From DAOTXR01 sp034435375 (GTDB taxonomy: Bacteria; Chloroflexota; Anaerolineae; Aggregatilineales; UBA3940), in contig DAOTXR010000043.1 in assembly GCA_034435375.1 (NCBI GenBank), positions 124,001-188,000 of the forward strand: 64,000 bases of DNA, written 5' to 3'. The position numbers and the translations under genes are program-made. The notes under the pieces are model-generated. The model saw only the letters and a program-made list of their open reading frames with translations. It was not told the origin of the DNA and ran no database searches. Shown here piece by piece: positions 16,206-24,456 of this stretch. Numbering within the stretch: position 1 is the first letter of the stretch; each line of letters opens with the position of its first letter.

Positions 16206-17468
16206 TTATCCAGCCTCGGTTGCGGCAGGACGCTCGATGGGGGCAGCACGCAGCGCCTCGATCCGCTCGCGCTCGCGCCGCCCCTGGTAGGCGATCCAGA
16301 CCATCATCAAGAAGCCGACCAACACGTTGATGATGAACAAAACTGCCGGACGCGCTAAAAGGATCCAGTTGACCGAGAGTCCTCCGGAAGTCTGGAACAA
16401 CGGGCCGGCGGCCAGGTAGCCGGGCACCAGCTCGGCGGCGATCTTGTCAGCAACCATGGACAGAATCAGCAGCAGCAGCGACAGAGGGACCAGGAACTTC
16501 CAGCAGAAGGACATGATCTGGTCGATACGCAGACGCGGCAATGTGAGACGCGCCCAGACGTTGAAGAAGTAGACAGCGAAGGTCTTGATGAAAAAGTAAA
16601 CGATGCCCAAGGTGGGATACTGCATCGCACCAGGGCCGCGCCAGCCGCCCAGGAACAACGTCGTGGTCAGAGCCGCGATGGTAAAGGCGTGCAGAAACTC
16701 GCCCAGGTAGAACATGGCCCAGGCCATGCCGCTGTACTCGATCTGGAAGCCAGCCACGATCTCCGACTCGGCCTCAAGCAGGTCAAAGGGCGCTCGGGCA
16801 GCCTCGGCATGGCTGGCAATGTAAAAGAGCACCGCGGCCAGCGGCATGGAGAAGATATACCAGACGTTCTGCGACTCGACAATGTCATTGACGCGCATGC
16901 TGCCGGTCAGCATGACAGGGACCAGCAGCATGAGGATCATGGGAACCTCGTAGCTGACAAGCATGGCCACGGCGCGGAAAGCGCCCAGCAGGGCATACTT
17001 GTTGTTGCTGCTCCAGCCCGCCAACAGGACAGCCATCACGCCGAAGGAGCTGACAGCGACAATGTACAGCACACCGATGTTCACGTTGGTGCCAACCGCA
17101 GTGCGGGTAAACGGAATGGCGGCCCACACCAGAAATACACTGGCCACCATGATCAGCGGCGCGAGGATGAAGGGAACCAGGTCCACGCCAGTGGGGAGGA
17201 TGATCTCCTTGACCAGCAACTTGGCAACGTCGGCAAAGTTCTGGAAAAGCCCCCATGGGCCGACGCGGTTGGGTCCGATGCGATCCTGGATACGCCCCGC
17301 CATCTTACGCTCGACCCAAATGATGAACAGGGCCAGGGTGAGAAGGTAGACGACGATGACCACCGCCCCAACCAGGCCGATGACGAGGTCAATCACCAGT
17401 TGGCTGGCCCCCCATCCCGACAGGACATCAACCATCCAGTTGTAGATCGTGGTGAAGATGTCTCCCAT
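16206..17468 (-). CDS. nuoH: NADH-quinone oxidoreductase subunit H
   Basis: 420 residues, the membrane subunit that forms the quinone-binding cavity with NuoB and NuoD. Hallmarks: IWVERKMAGRIQDRIGPNRV near the N-terminus, FDLLEAESEIVAGFQIEYSG, and RLRIDQIMSFCWKFLVP. It is longer than E. coli NuoH (325) because of N-terminal residues and a C-terminal extension with an extra helix and a charged tail. A purine-rich AGGAGAGG precedes the ATG. A strong terminator stands 62-106 nt upstream, between nuoA and nuoH. Confidence 0.96.
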   Translation of the reverse strand: MGDIFTTIYNWMVDVLSGWGASQLVIDLVIGLVGAVVIVVYLLTLALFIIWVERKMAGRIQDRIGPNRVGPWGLFQNFADVAKLLVKEIILPTGVDLVPFILAPLIMVASVFLVWAAIPFTRTAVGTNVNIGVLYIVAVSSFGVMAVLLAGWSSNNKYALLGAFRAVAMLVSYEVPMILMLLVPVMLTGSMRVNDIVESQNVWYIFSMPLAAVLFYIASHAEAARAPFDLLEAESEIVAGFQIEYSGMAWAMFYLGEFLHAFTIAALTTTLFLGGWRGPGAMQYPTLGIVYFFIKTFAVYFFNVWARLTLPRLRIDQIMSFCWKFLVPLSLLLLILSMVADKIAAELVPGYLAAGPLFQTSGGLSVNWILLARPAVLFIINVLVGFLMMVWIAYQGRRERERIEALRAAPIERPAATEAG

Positions 17469-17529
17469 TTAGACAACCTCTCCTCACGCCGCCCGGTGCA
17501 GCGAGCAGGTCGGCGGACAGTTCAGACAC

Positions 17530-17562
17530 AAAAAAGCCGATAACCGGCCAGGGATTATCAGC
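17530..17562 (-). terminator. Rho-independent terminator between nuoA and nuoH
   Basis: 8-bp stem (17555-17562 with 17536-17543, one G-U pair), 11-nt loop, then six T on the minus strand (17530-17535). It starts 12 nt after the nuoA stop. A textbook terminator inside what looks like an operon. It may attenuate nuoH-N or mark an old gene-order break. Confidence 0.8.
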
Positions 17563-17574
17563 TTGGGTGCAGAC

Positions 17575-17928
17575 CTACAGCCACTCCAGGGCGCCCTTCC
17601 GCCAGGCGTAGATCAGAGCCTCGGCGAGCGTGACGATGAAGACAATTCCGGCAGCGACGCCAAACAACTTCAGATGGTTGTAAGCAACGGCCCACGGGTA
17701 GAGAAACACAACTTCGATGTCAAAGACCAGAAACACCAACGCGAAGATGTAGTATTGGACTTTGAACTGGACCCACGTGTCGCCGACGGTTTCCACACCG
17801 CACTCGTAGGTGCTATTCTTCAATTCGTTGGGCTTATGGGGACCCAGGATGCGCCCAATGGCAATGGGCGCGATGGGTGTTGCGATAGAGACAACAGCCA
17901 GAATGACAATGAAAGTCCACTCATTCAC
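17575..17928 (-). CDS. nuoA: NADH-quinone oxidoreductase subunit A
   Basis: 117 residues, three helices. Signature: YECGVETVGDTWVQFKVQYY then ALVFLVFDIEVVFLYPWAVA. The GTG start at 17928 (VNEWTF) has AAGGAG about 10 nt upstream. The reading frame is open further upstream, but that part covers the promoter and is not family-like. Isolated here from nuoB, C and D, which normally follow it. Confidence 0.95.
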   Translation of the reverse strand: MNEWTFIVILAVVSIATPIAPIAIGRILGPHKPNELKNSTYECGVETVGDTWVQFKVQYYIFALVFLVFDIEVVFLYPWAVAYNHLKLFGVAAGIVFIVTLAEALIYAWRKGALEWL

Positions 17929-17997
17929 GGAAGAACGGCTCCTTGGACGCTGTTTGACGCAAGTAGCTCGATGCGGACGAGTGAAGCATGCCGCAAC

Positions 17998-18026
17998 AGT
18001 ATAACATCCAGCCCACCATAAGGCAA
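17998..18026 (-). promoter_or_regulatory. Sigma70-type promoter of nuoA
   Basis: -35 TTGCCT (18021-18026), 17-nt spacer, -10 TATACT (17998-18003), minus strand. Start near 17991, a leader of about 63 nt. Confidence 0.7.
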
Positions 18027-18159
18027 CAGAATTGAGCCAGGTTTGTGCGCTGGGGTACTTATCCGTGGCCGCATGGGTAGAAACACCCATCTCAACTGGT
18101 TTGTCGCGACACCAGGGCAGGCCGAGGCGACCCAGCACAAGGGCAAAGCCCTGCGGCTC

Positions 18160-19407
18160 CTATGACCCCAGCGCGGCCACCACAGGTTGCTCTCCAACGG
18201 CGATCAGCTTGCCGGGTGAGCCATCAAGAGGGAGGAGCCACAACTCCGACACGGTGCCCGCAATCGGATAACGCTGAGCAACCACGCCGTCTTCCCCATG
18301 CCAGCTCATGGCCAGGACCGTGTAAGCAGGGTCCGGAGACAGCGTCAGCCCGGAAAATGCCCCGCCCGCCGACGGTACGAACAAGACAAGGTCGCTCACC
18401 CCCTCTGACTCAGGTGAGCGTGCCGAGCGCAGCGCAATCACGCGGCGTGAGTCGGGAGCAAAGCGAGCCTCCCGGAAGGCAAAATTCTCGTCGGCAGCCA
18501 CAGTCACCGGGTTCGACAACCCACCCACCGAGCTAAAATCGGCCACGACCAGCTCAGATGGGCCGCCAGACGACTCAGCGGAGAGGTCAGAGAGCAGCAA
18601 TTTCGTTCGGTCCACCGAAGCATCCCACACCAACGGCGACTCCACCAGCCCGCCGAGGGCCACAGGAGCCAGATCGCTGCCGGGTGCATAGAGCAGGAGC
18701 GAAACCGACGATCCAGCCTCTGGCAATGCAGCAGCGAGCAACAGGCCGCCTTCCGCCAGGGCAGCGACGGGAAGCACCTGTCTGCCCTCTGGCAGGGTGG
18801 CGTCGAGCACCTGGTGCGGGGCAGCCGCCGGGTCCAGGCCAGCCTGCCACACCTGGGTTGTTAACGGCTGTGAGGTCAGCGGGTCAGTGGCAAGTTTGAG
18901 ATAGGCCATTGTTTTGCCATCTGGCGACCACACCGGCTCACCGATCAGGCCGCCAGGGCCGGCGCGGTCGAGGACGACGATCGTGCCCTGCCACAGGTCG
19001 TAGACAGCTAACATCACCGAGTCAACGGTAAAGGCTAGGTGCTGCCCACTAGGCGCAAGCGTCAGGTCACGGACGACTGCGCCGACATCGAGAGTGGTCA
19101 ACTGGCGCTCGCCACCGCCATCGACGCCAATAGCCCACAGTTGTCCATCCCGCACGAAGATGATCTCGCCGGGGGCGACAGTGCCGGCAGCCGCAAAGCC
19201 GGTCTCGGCCAGGGATGGCGGGATAGGGGTGGCGGGCAACGGTGTGGAAGTCGGCGGCTGGAGGGGGGTGACGGTCGGGAGGCTCTGAACGGCCTCCGGC
19301 GGCGGGGGTGGCGCTGCCACCTGCGGGGTGCTGAGAGGCTGGCAGGCAGCCAGCGTGAGCAGAGCCAGCAGCCAGACACTCGACTGAAATAGCCGGGGGG
19401 TTTGCAT
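18160..19407 (-). CDS. Lipoprotein with a beta-propeller-like (TolB/WD40-type) repeat domain
   Basis: 415 residues. Signal peptide with lipobox LLTLAAC (Cys about residue 21), then a Pro/Thr-rich linker, then repeats such as IFVRDGQLWAIGVDGGGERQL, LAPSGQHLAFTVDS, EPVWSPDGKTMAYLKL and FAPDSRRVIALRSA. These WSPDG/LAFT-type words are those of TolB-like or WD40-like propeller blades. The start at 19407 has AGGAG 10 nt upstream; the open frame above it is not protein-like. It lies upstream of nuoA on the same strand with its own unit. Probably a surface-anchored binding or scaffold protein; the ligand is unknown. Confidence 0.8.
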   Translation of the reverse strand: MQTPRLFQSSVWLLALLTLAACQPLSTPQVAAPPPPPEAVQSLPTVTPLQPPTSTPLPATPIPPSLAETGFAAAGTVAPGEIIFVRDGQLWAIGVDGGGERQLTTLDVGAVVRDLTLAPSGQHLAFTVDSVMLAVYDLWQGTIVVLDRAGPGGLIGEPVWSPDGKTMAYLKLATDPLTSQPLTTQVWQAGLDPAAAPHQVLDATLPEGRQVLPVAALAEGGLLLAAALPEAGSSVSLLLYAPGSDLAPVALGGLVESPLVWDASVDRTKLLLSDLSAESSGGPSELVVADFSSVGGLSNPVTVAADENFAFREARFAPDSRRVIALRSARSPESEGVSDLVLFVPSAGGAFSGLTLSPDPAYTVLAMSWHGEDGVVAQRYPIAGTVSELWLLPLDGSPGKLIAVGEQPVVAALGS

Positions 19408-19541
19408 GGGTAGAACACTCCTGCACAACAGTGGTTGGCCTGATCCTAGCATAATCGTCAAGGAAACGCGAAAGGCACAAAAGGGCAAGCGGGGCTGCCG
19501 CGCAACCGCGCGGCACAGGATAGGTGCAGGGACGAGTGGGG

Positions 19542-20657
19542 TCAGCGGCTCAGGCGGCGCAGCAAGAAGGAAGTCAGGGCCACAACCACCACGTCGAGCA
19601 CGAGCAGGGCCACGACATTCTGCCAAAGAGCCACGAGTCCAGCACCTTTGAGCATCACACTGCGCACAATCTCAATGAAATGCTGAATCGGCAGTGCATA
19701 GGCCACCCAGCGCAGCACGGTCGGCAGGCTGGCGATGGGTACCAGAAAGCCAGACATGGTCAACGCGACCATGACCCAGATAAAGACGACGGTAATGGCC
19801 TGCTGCTGGGTGCGCGAGACGGTCGAGATCATCAGGGCCACACACACTTCGGAGATCAGGTAAAGGACCGTCAGAAAACCGAGCAGCAGCCACGAGCCGC
19901 GCATGGGCAGGTTGAACAACAGGCGGGCCATAACGAACATCACCGAAAAGACGACCAGACCGAGGAGAGAAGGCGCGATGGCTTTGCCGACGATCAGTTC
20001 GACCTGGCCGAGCGGCGTGATCATGATCTGTTCGATTGTGCCCGTCTCGAACTCCTTGACGATGCCCATCACAGCGGTCAGAGTCACCACCAAGAAGGTA
20101 AAGAAGGCTAGGTGGGCAGTGATCTCGTAGATGCGCGAATCGAGTGCCTGGTTATACAGAGCCTCCTGGCGCAAATCGATGCCGCGCAGCCCGCTTGTGC
20201 TGCCCATCGATGCCAGCACGATATTCCAGCCCAGCGTTTCGATAGCTCCCTGAGCTGCGCTCTGGGCATCCGCTGCCGCTGCTACGTTGGAACCATCGAC
20301 GATCAACTGCACCTGGGCAAACCGGTTGGCAACCACGTCGTCGGCGAAGCCCTGCGGAATCACCACCAGGACGTTGGCTCGTCCATCATCGATCAGCAGC
20401 TGAGCCGCCTCGAGCGTGTCCGGGTAGAACTGCACAGTCAGCTCCTGCGTATTATCGAGCGCCGTGGCCACCGCGCGGCTGGTGGGAGTGCGGTCGGAAT
20501 CGATGACGGCCACGGGGATACCGGTCAGGCTGCCGGAGCCGCCGCTGACCACCCACAGCTGGAGGGCGGGACCGATCAGCGTGGCGAATAACAGGAGCGG
20601 ATCGCGGGTGAACTGAAGCAGCTCTTTGATGATGAGCGAGCGGAGCCGGTTCCACAT
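19542..20657 (-). CDS. ABC-2 type transporter permease
   Basis: 371 residues. Architecture: an N-terminal helix (LRSLIIKELLQFTRDPLLL then a hydrophobic stretch), a large extracytoplasmic domain (about 45-180), then five helices in the C-terminal half. The segment EFETGTIEQIMITPLGQVELIVGKAI is the ABC-2 coupling signature. Such permeases (YhhJ/YbhR type) work as a pair with an ATPase carrying Walker motifs, which is absent here. Start at 20657, 10 nt after the stop of the partner gene. Confidence 0.88.
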   Translation of the reverse strand: MWNRLRSLIIKELLQFTRDPLLLFATLIGPALQLWVVSGGSGSLTGIPVAVIDSDRTPTSRAVATALDNTQELTVQFYPDTLEAAQLLIDDGRANVLVVIPQGFADDVVANRFAQVQLIVDGSNVAAAADAQSAAQGAIETLGWNIVLASMGSTSGLRGIDLRQEALYNQALDSRIYEITAHLAFFTFLVVTLTAVMGIVKEFETGTIEQIMITPLGQVELIVGKAIAPSLLGLVVFSVMFVMARLLFNLPMRGSWLLLGFLTVLYLISEVCVALMISTVSRTQQQAITVVFIWVMVALTMSGFLVPIASLPTVLRWVAYALPIQHFIEIVRSVMLKGAGLVALWQNVVALLVLDVVVVALTSFLLRRLSR

Positions 20658-20667
20658 AGACCCTGCC

Positions 20668-21786
20668 TCACGCAATCTTTTTGCGAAACATGCCGACGGC
20701 GACGCCAATGCCAAGCAGCCCCATGGCCAGCAGCGTGACAGCAGGCCGCCATAGATAGAGGAATCCCAGGCCCTTGAGGGCAATCCCGCGCGACAGCGTG
20801 ATGTAGTGCGTAGCCGGAAGAAGCAGCGCTAAGATGCGAGACGGGCCAAGCTGAGGGTCGATAGGATCGGTCAGGCCGCTCATCAGGAAGCCAGGCATAA
20901 AGAGGACGATCAGAGTGATGACCATGGCCGTCTGCTGCGAACGAGTGAAATTGGCAACCACCAAACTGAAGCCCATGCAGGCCAGCAGATAAGCTGCGGT
21001 GGCGACGATCCAGAACAGCAAGCTGCCACGAAACGGCACATGGAACCCAAAAATGCCCACACCAAGCGCAACCAACGAACTGATGATGCCAAACATCAGG
21101 TAGACGATAACCTTGCCGACGAGCACATCCGAACCGAGGACAGGCGTGGTGACGAGCGTCTCGAGTGTGCCGGACTCCTTCTCGCGGGCGATGCCCAGCC
21201 CAGCAGCCATAGCGGGTAGGATCAACACCAGCGCCATCAGGCCGGGGACCATGCTGTGCTGCGATTTGAGGTTCTCGTTGAACCAGATGCGGGTGCGGAC
21301 CTCCACCGGTGAGGAACCGGCCAGGCCCAGGCGAGTGGCAAACAGGTGGGTGCGCTGCGCGATGGCCCCCATCACCTGACGTGCGGCAGGCGTGTCAACG
21401 CCATCGACGACGCTATGCACTGGCGTGTAACCGCCTGCGCTGATCGCCTCACCAAACCCCGGCGGGATGATCAGCGCGGCATCGGCTCGGCTGTTTTCGA
21501 GCCACGTGACGGCTTCGTCGTAACTGCGCGGGTAGGCGACAATCCTGAGGTAACCGTCGCTGGTGAGGGTGCGTAGATACTCCTGCGAGGCAGGGGTCTG
21601 GTCCAGATCGACCACAACCAGGTTGTTGACACCCACATCGTAGGAAAACACGTAGGCCAGCAACGTCAGGACGACAGCCGGGGCAAAAATGACGAGAAAC
21701 AGGGTACCGGGATCCATCAGAATGTGGACATATTCCTTTTTGGCGATGGACCACGTGCGGCGAATAGCCAGCAGAAGCCACTTCAT
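20668..21786 (-). CDS. ABC-2 type transporter permease (paralogue of the next gene)
   Basis: 372 residues, same layout: N-terminal Lys-Glu-rich helix (WSIAKKEYVHILMDPGT), an extracytoplasmic domain to about 200, then five helices. Coupling motif REKESGTLETLVTTPVLGSDVLVGK. The open frame extends above 21786, but the ATG there (MKWLLLAIRRT) fits the family best. First gene of a two-gene unit, downstream of a TetR-type operator. The substrate is unknown; relatives export drugs or lipids. Confidence 0.88.
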   Translation of the reverse strand: MKWLLLAIRRTWSIAKKEYVHILMDPGTLFLVIFAPAVVLTLLAYVFSYDVGVNNLVVVDLDQTPASQEYLRTLTSDGYLRIVAYPRSYDEAVTWLENSRADAALIIPPGFGEAISAGGYTPVHSVVDGVDTPAARQVMGAIAQRTHLFATRLGLAGSSPVEVRTRIWFNENLKSQHSMVPGLMALVLILPAMAAGLGIAREKESGTLETLVTTPVLGSDVLVGKVIVYLMFGIISSLVALGVGIFGFHVPFRGSLLFWIVATAAYLLACMGFSLVVANFTRSQQTAMVITLIVLFMPGFLMSGLTDPIDPQLGPSRILALLLPATHYITLSRGIALKGLGFLYLWRPAVTLLAMGLLGIGVAVGMFRKKIA

Positions 21787-21889
21787 AGCACCATCCACGC
21801 TCACCCTATCAGCAAGCGACGATCCCGTCTGATCGCCGTCACGAGACCCACTGCCTGACCGCCAGTGCTCCCGGCCAGACACCTCAACA

Positions 21890-21916
21890 AGCATAGCATA
21901 AATGAACGTTCGTTCA
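21890..21916 (-). promoter_or_regulatory. TetR-type operator overlapping the ABC-2 permease promoter
   Basis: TGAACGTTCGTTCA (21903-21916) has TGAAC/GTTCA arms, the typical look of TetR/AcrR operators. Two overlapping -10-like TATGCT hexamers (21890-21895 and 21895-21900, minus strand) lie directly downstream, so a bound repressor would block the promoter. No TetR gene is adjacent. Confidence 0.6.
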
Positions 21917-21999
21917 CATAGGAAACATGGGCCAGAGAGACGCCTATAGCGTATCCTGGGCAGAACAGAACTTCAATACATGCAGGCTCCTATCGTAGC

Positions 22000-22005
22000 T
22001 ATAAT
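22000..22005 (+). promoter_or_regulatory. -10 element for the first femAB gene
   Basis: A perfect TATAAT 41 nt before the ATG. The expected -35 (TACATG, 17 nt away) is poor, so this is only a partial promoter. Confidence 0.5.
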
Positions 22006-22046
22006 CGTGCGGAAGAGACATTGGCAAATCAAACAAGGAAACAGCA

Positions 22047-23081
22047 ATGGACCTGAAGGTCATCACACCCGAGGCCAGGACATGGGACCAATTTGTCGAG
22101 CTGAATGGTGGGCACCTGCTGCAAACTTCACGATGGGGCGCGCTCAAGCGCACCTTTGGCTGGCAAGATGTACTTGTCGCAATGGTCCAGAACGGCAAAG
22201 TCCGGGCCGGGGCGCTGGTCCTGTTTCGGCGGCTCCCGCTAGGCATGGGAACCATTGCTTACGTCCCACGCGGGCCGGCAGTCAACTGGGAAGACAACCA
22301 GACGGTGGAGGCGCTGATCGGAGCGTTGGATGGCGCAGCTCGACGGCGGCGGGCGGTGCTGCTCAAGATCGAGCCGGACGAGCGCGATACCCCGCAGATG
22401 CGAGAACATCTGGCCCGGCTGGGTTTTCGCGAGTCGATGCAGTCGGTGCAGCCGCCGCGCACGGTGCTGATCGACGTGGCGGGGAGTGAAGAGGACATTC
22501 TGGCACGGATGAACCAGGGCACACGGCGCAAGATTCGAATCGCGCTCAGGAAGGGAGTCGTGGTGCGGCAGGGCGACGCGCAGGCATTGGAGACATTCAG
22601 CGCCCTGATCCAGGCCACTGGGGCACGCCACGAGTTCGGCGTGCACAGCCCAGCCTACTACCGCAGGGCCTTCGAGTTGTTCGTTCCAGACCGCGCCGCA
22701 CTGCTGATGGCAGCTCATGAGGGCCGGGACCTGGCCGGACTGTTTGTGTTTGCGCTGGGCAAAACGGCGTGGTACTTCTATGGAGCCTCGTCGGATGAGG
22801 GACGCGATTTAATGCCAACCTACCTGCTTCAATGGGAGGCCATGCAGTGGGCGCGGGCACGCGGCTGCACTACCTATGACCTGTGGGGTATCCCCGACGA
22901 GGACACAGCGACACTTGAAGCGCAGTTTCAGACTCGAAGCGACGGCTTGTGGGGCGTGTATGGATTCAAGCGCGGCTTTGGGGGCGAAGTGGTGCGTTCG
23001 GTCGGGGCCTGGGATCGAGTATACAGACCGCTGATGTACCAGCTCTACGAGATCGCCATGCGGCAGAAAGCTAGAGAATGA
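22047..23081 (+). CDS. FemA/FemB-family aminoacyltransferase
   Basis: 344 residues, two GNAT-like domains. FemAB enzymes transfer amino acids from aminoacyl-tRNA to the side chain of residue 3 of lipid II, building the interpeptide bridge. Visible family features: N-terminal LLQTSRWGALKRTFGW, the K-rich core MNQGTRRKIRIALRKGV, WYFYGASSDEGRD and the end motif YLLQWEAMQWARARG..TYDLWGIPD. AAGGA lies 7 nt before the ATG. A paralogue follows 140 nt downstream. The amino acid used is not predictable. Confidence 0.9.
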   Translation: MDLKVITPEARTWDQFVELNGGHLLQTSRWGALKRTFGWQDVLVAMVQNGKVRAGALVLFRRLPLGMGTIAYVPRGPAVNWEDNQTVEALIGALDGAARRRRAVLLKIEPDERDTPQMREHLARLGFRESMQSVQPPRTVLIDVAGSEEDILARMNQGTRRKIRIALRKGVVVRQGDAQALETFSALIQATGARHEFGVHSPAYYRRAFELFVPDRAALLMAAHEGRDLAGLFVFALGKTAWYFYGASSDEGRDLMPTYLLQWEAMQWARARGCTTYDLWGIPDEDTATLEAQFQTRSDGLWGVYGFKRGFGGEVVRSVGAWDRVYRPLMYQLYEIAMRQKARE

Positions 23082-23207
23082 GAAGCATGGCGGCCCACCT
23101 CCACCGAGGTATCATCGGAGGGAGGGAGGAGACAGACAGCCTGCCCTCTCTCCCGACTTCTCCACGCCCTAACCTGCGAATCGGCAGACAGGCAGGCCGT
23201 AATTTGT

Positions 23208-23213
23208 TACACT
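23208..23213 (+). promoter_or_regulatory. -10 element of a probable leaderless promoter for the second femAB gene
   Basis: TACACT lies 7 nt before the ATG at 23221, so the transcript would start at the start codon. No ribosome-binding site precedes the ATG, which fits leaderless translation. No good -35 was found. Confidence 0.45.
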
Positions 23214-23220
23214 AAACACC

Positions 23221-24369
23221 ATGCAGATACACACGATCACGATCGATGACCGGGACACCTGGAATAGCACGCTGGCGCTGATGCCCTATGCGCACGTCCT
23301 CCAGACTTGGGAATGGGGTGAGTTCAAGACCACAACGACCGGCTGGAGGCCACATCGGATCGCCTTCATGCACAAGGCGCAGGCCGTGGGAATGGCGCAA
23401 ATCCTCACCCGGCAGAAAGGGCCGTTGCGCATCATGTATGTGCCTAAAGGCCCAGCACTCGATTACACGGACACGTCGCTGCGCCAGACCATCATCGAGG
23501 AGCTAAAGCGCTACGCACGCGAGCGCGGGGCCATTTTCATCAAGATCGATCCGGACGTGGTGATTGGGGTGGGCGTGCCGGGCGCCCCCAACGGCCCGGT
23601 TGAGCTGGGCGAGCCTGCCGAGACGGCAGCCTTCGATGACCCGCTTGGGCAGCAGATCGCACGCGAGTGGAGTGAGGCCGGGCTGGTCTGCTCTAGGGAG
23701 CAGGTACAGTTCCGCAACTCAATTGTGGTGGACTTGCGGCGCAGCGAGGACGATCTGCTGGCAGCCATGAAGCAGAAGACGCGCTACAACGTGCGGCTAG
23801 GCCCACGCCGCGACCTGACGGTGCGGTTCGGCACTGTCGACGACCTAGAGGTGCTGTATCGGCTGTACGCCGAGACAGCCCGGCGCGATGGATTCGTGAT
23901 CCGGCCTTTCAGCTACTACCGGCAGGCGTGGGGAGACTTCATGCGGGCCGGGTTGGCGCAGCCAATCCTGGCCGAATATCGCGGCAGGCCAGTGGCGCAC
24001 GTGATCATCTTTGGGTTTGCTCGGCGGGCGTGGTACTTCTACGGCGCATCATCCGACGAGGAGCGCCACCGGATGCCTGCCTACCTGCTTCAGTGGGAGG
24101 CCATGCGGTGGGCCAAATCGCAGGGCATGGCCGTGTATGACTTCTGGGGTGCGCCGGACAACTTTGAAGACCAAACCGACCCACTGGCAGGGGTGTTCCA
24201 CTTTAAGCAGGGATTTGGAGGGACGGTAGTGCGCCGGATCGGGGCATGGGACTACCCGGCCAATCCTCAGCTGTATGGCCTCTACACGCGCACGATGCCT
24301 GCTGTCCTGGCCATCATGCGTGGGTTGGGGCGTCGAAGGATGCAGCGAGAGGAGCAAAGCGGGGCATGA
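23221..24369 (+). CDS. FemA/FemB-family aminoacyltransferase, second copy
   Basis: 382 residues. Same family as the gene before it: VLQTWEWGEFK, MKQKTRYNVRLGPRR, AWYFYGASSDEERH, YLLQWEAMRWAKSQG..YDFWGAPD. The middle is longer (an inserted, Asp/Pro-rich loop near 115-145). Two adjacent copies suggest that two residues are added in order, as FemA and FemB do in Staphylococcus, though the substrates here are unknown. The start codon has no ribosome-binding site. Confidence 0.9.
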   Translation: MQIHTITIDDRDTWNSTLALMPYAHVLQTWEWGEFKTTTTGWRPHRIAFMHKAQAVGMAQILTRQKGPLRIMYVPKGPALDYTDTSLRQTIIEELKRYARERGAIFIKIDPDVVIGVGVPGAPNGPVELGEPAETAAFDDPLGQQIAREWSEAGLVCSREQVQFRNSIVVDLRRSEDDLLAAMKQKTRYNVRLGPRRDLTVRFGTVDDLEVLYRLYAETARRDGFVIRPFSYYRQAWGDFMRAGLAQPILAEYRGRPVAHVIIFGFARRAWYFYGASSDEERHRMPAYLLQWEAMRWAKSQGMAVYDFWGAPDNFEDQTDPLAGVFHFKQGFGGTVVRRIGAWDYPANPQLYGLYTRTMPAVLAIMRGLGRRRMQREEQSGA

Positions 24370-24456
24370 GTTGCCTCCCTCATCCACGTCACGCCTGGCC
24401 AGCGAAACACAAGCCAGATCGCGCATGACCGCAGAATCAGCAGAAAGGACGTTCAT

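Noticed and set aside
23090..23135. Purine/pyrimidine hairpin between the two FemAB genes as a terminator
   Set aside because: Short and imperfect stem with no T-tract.
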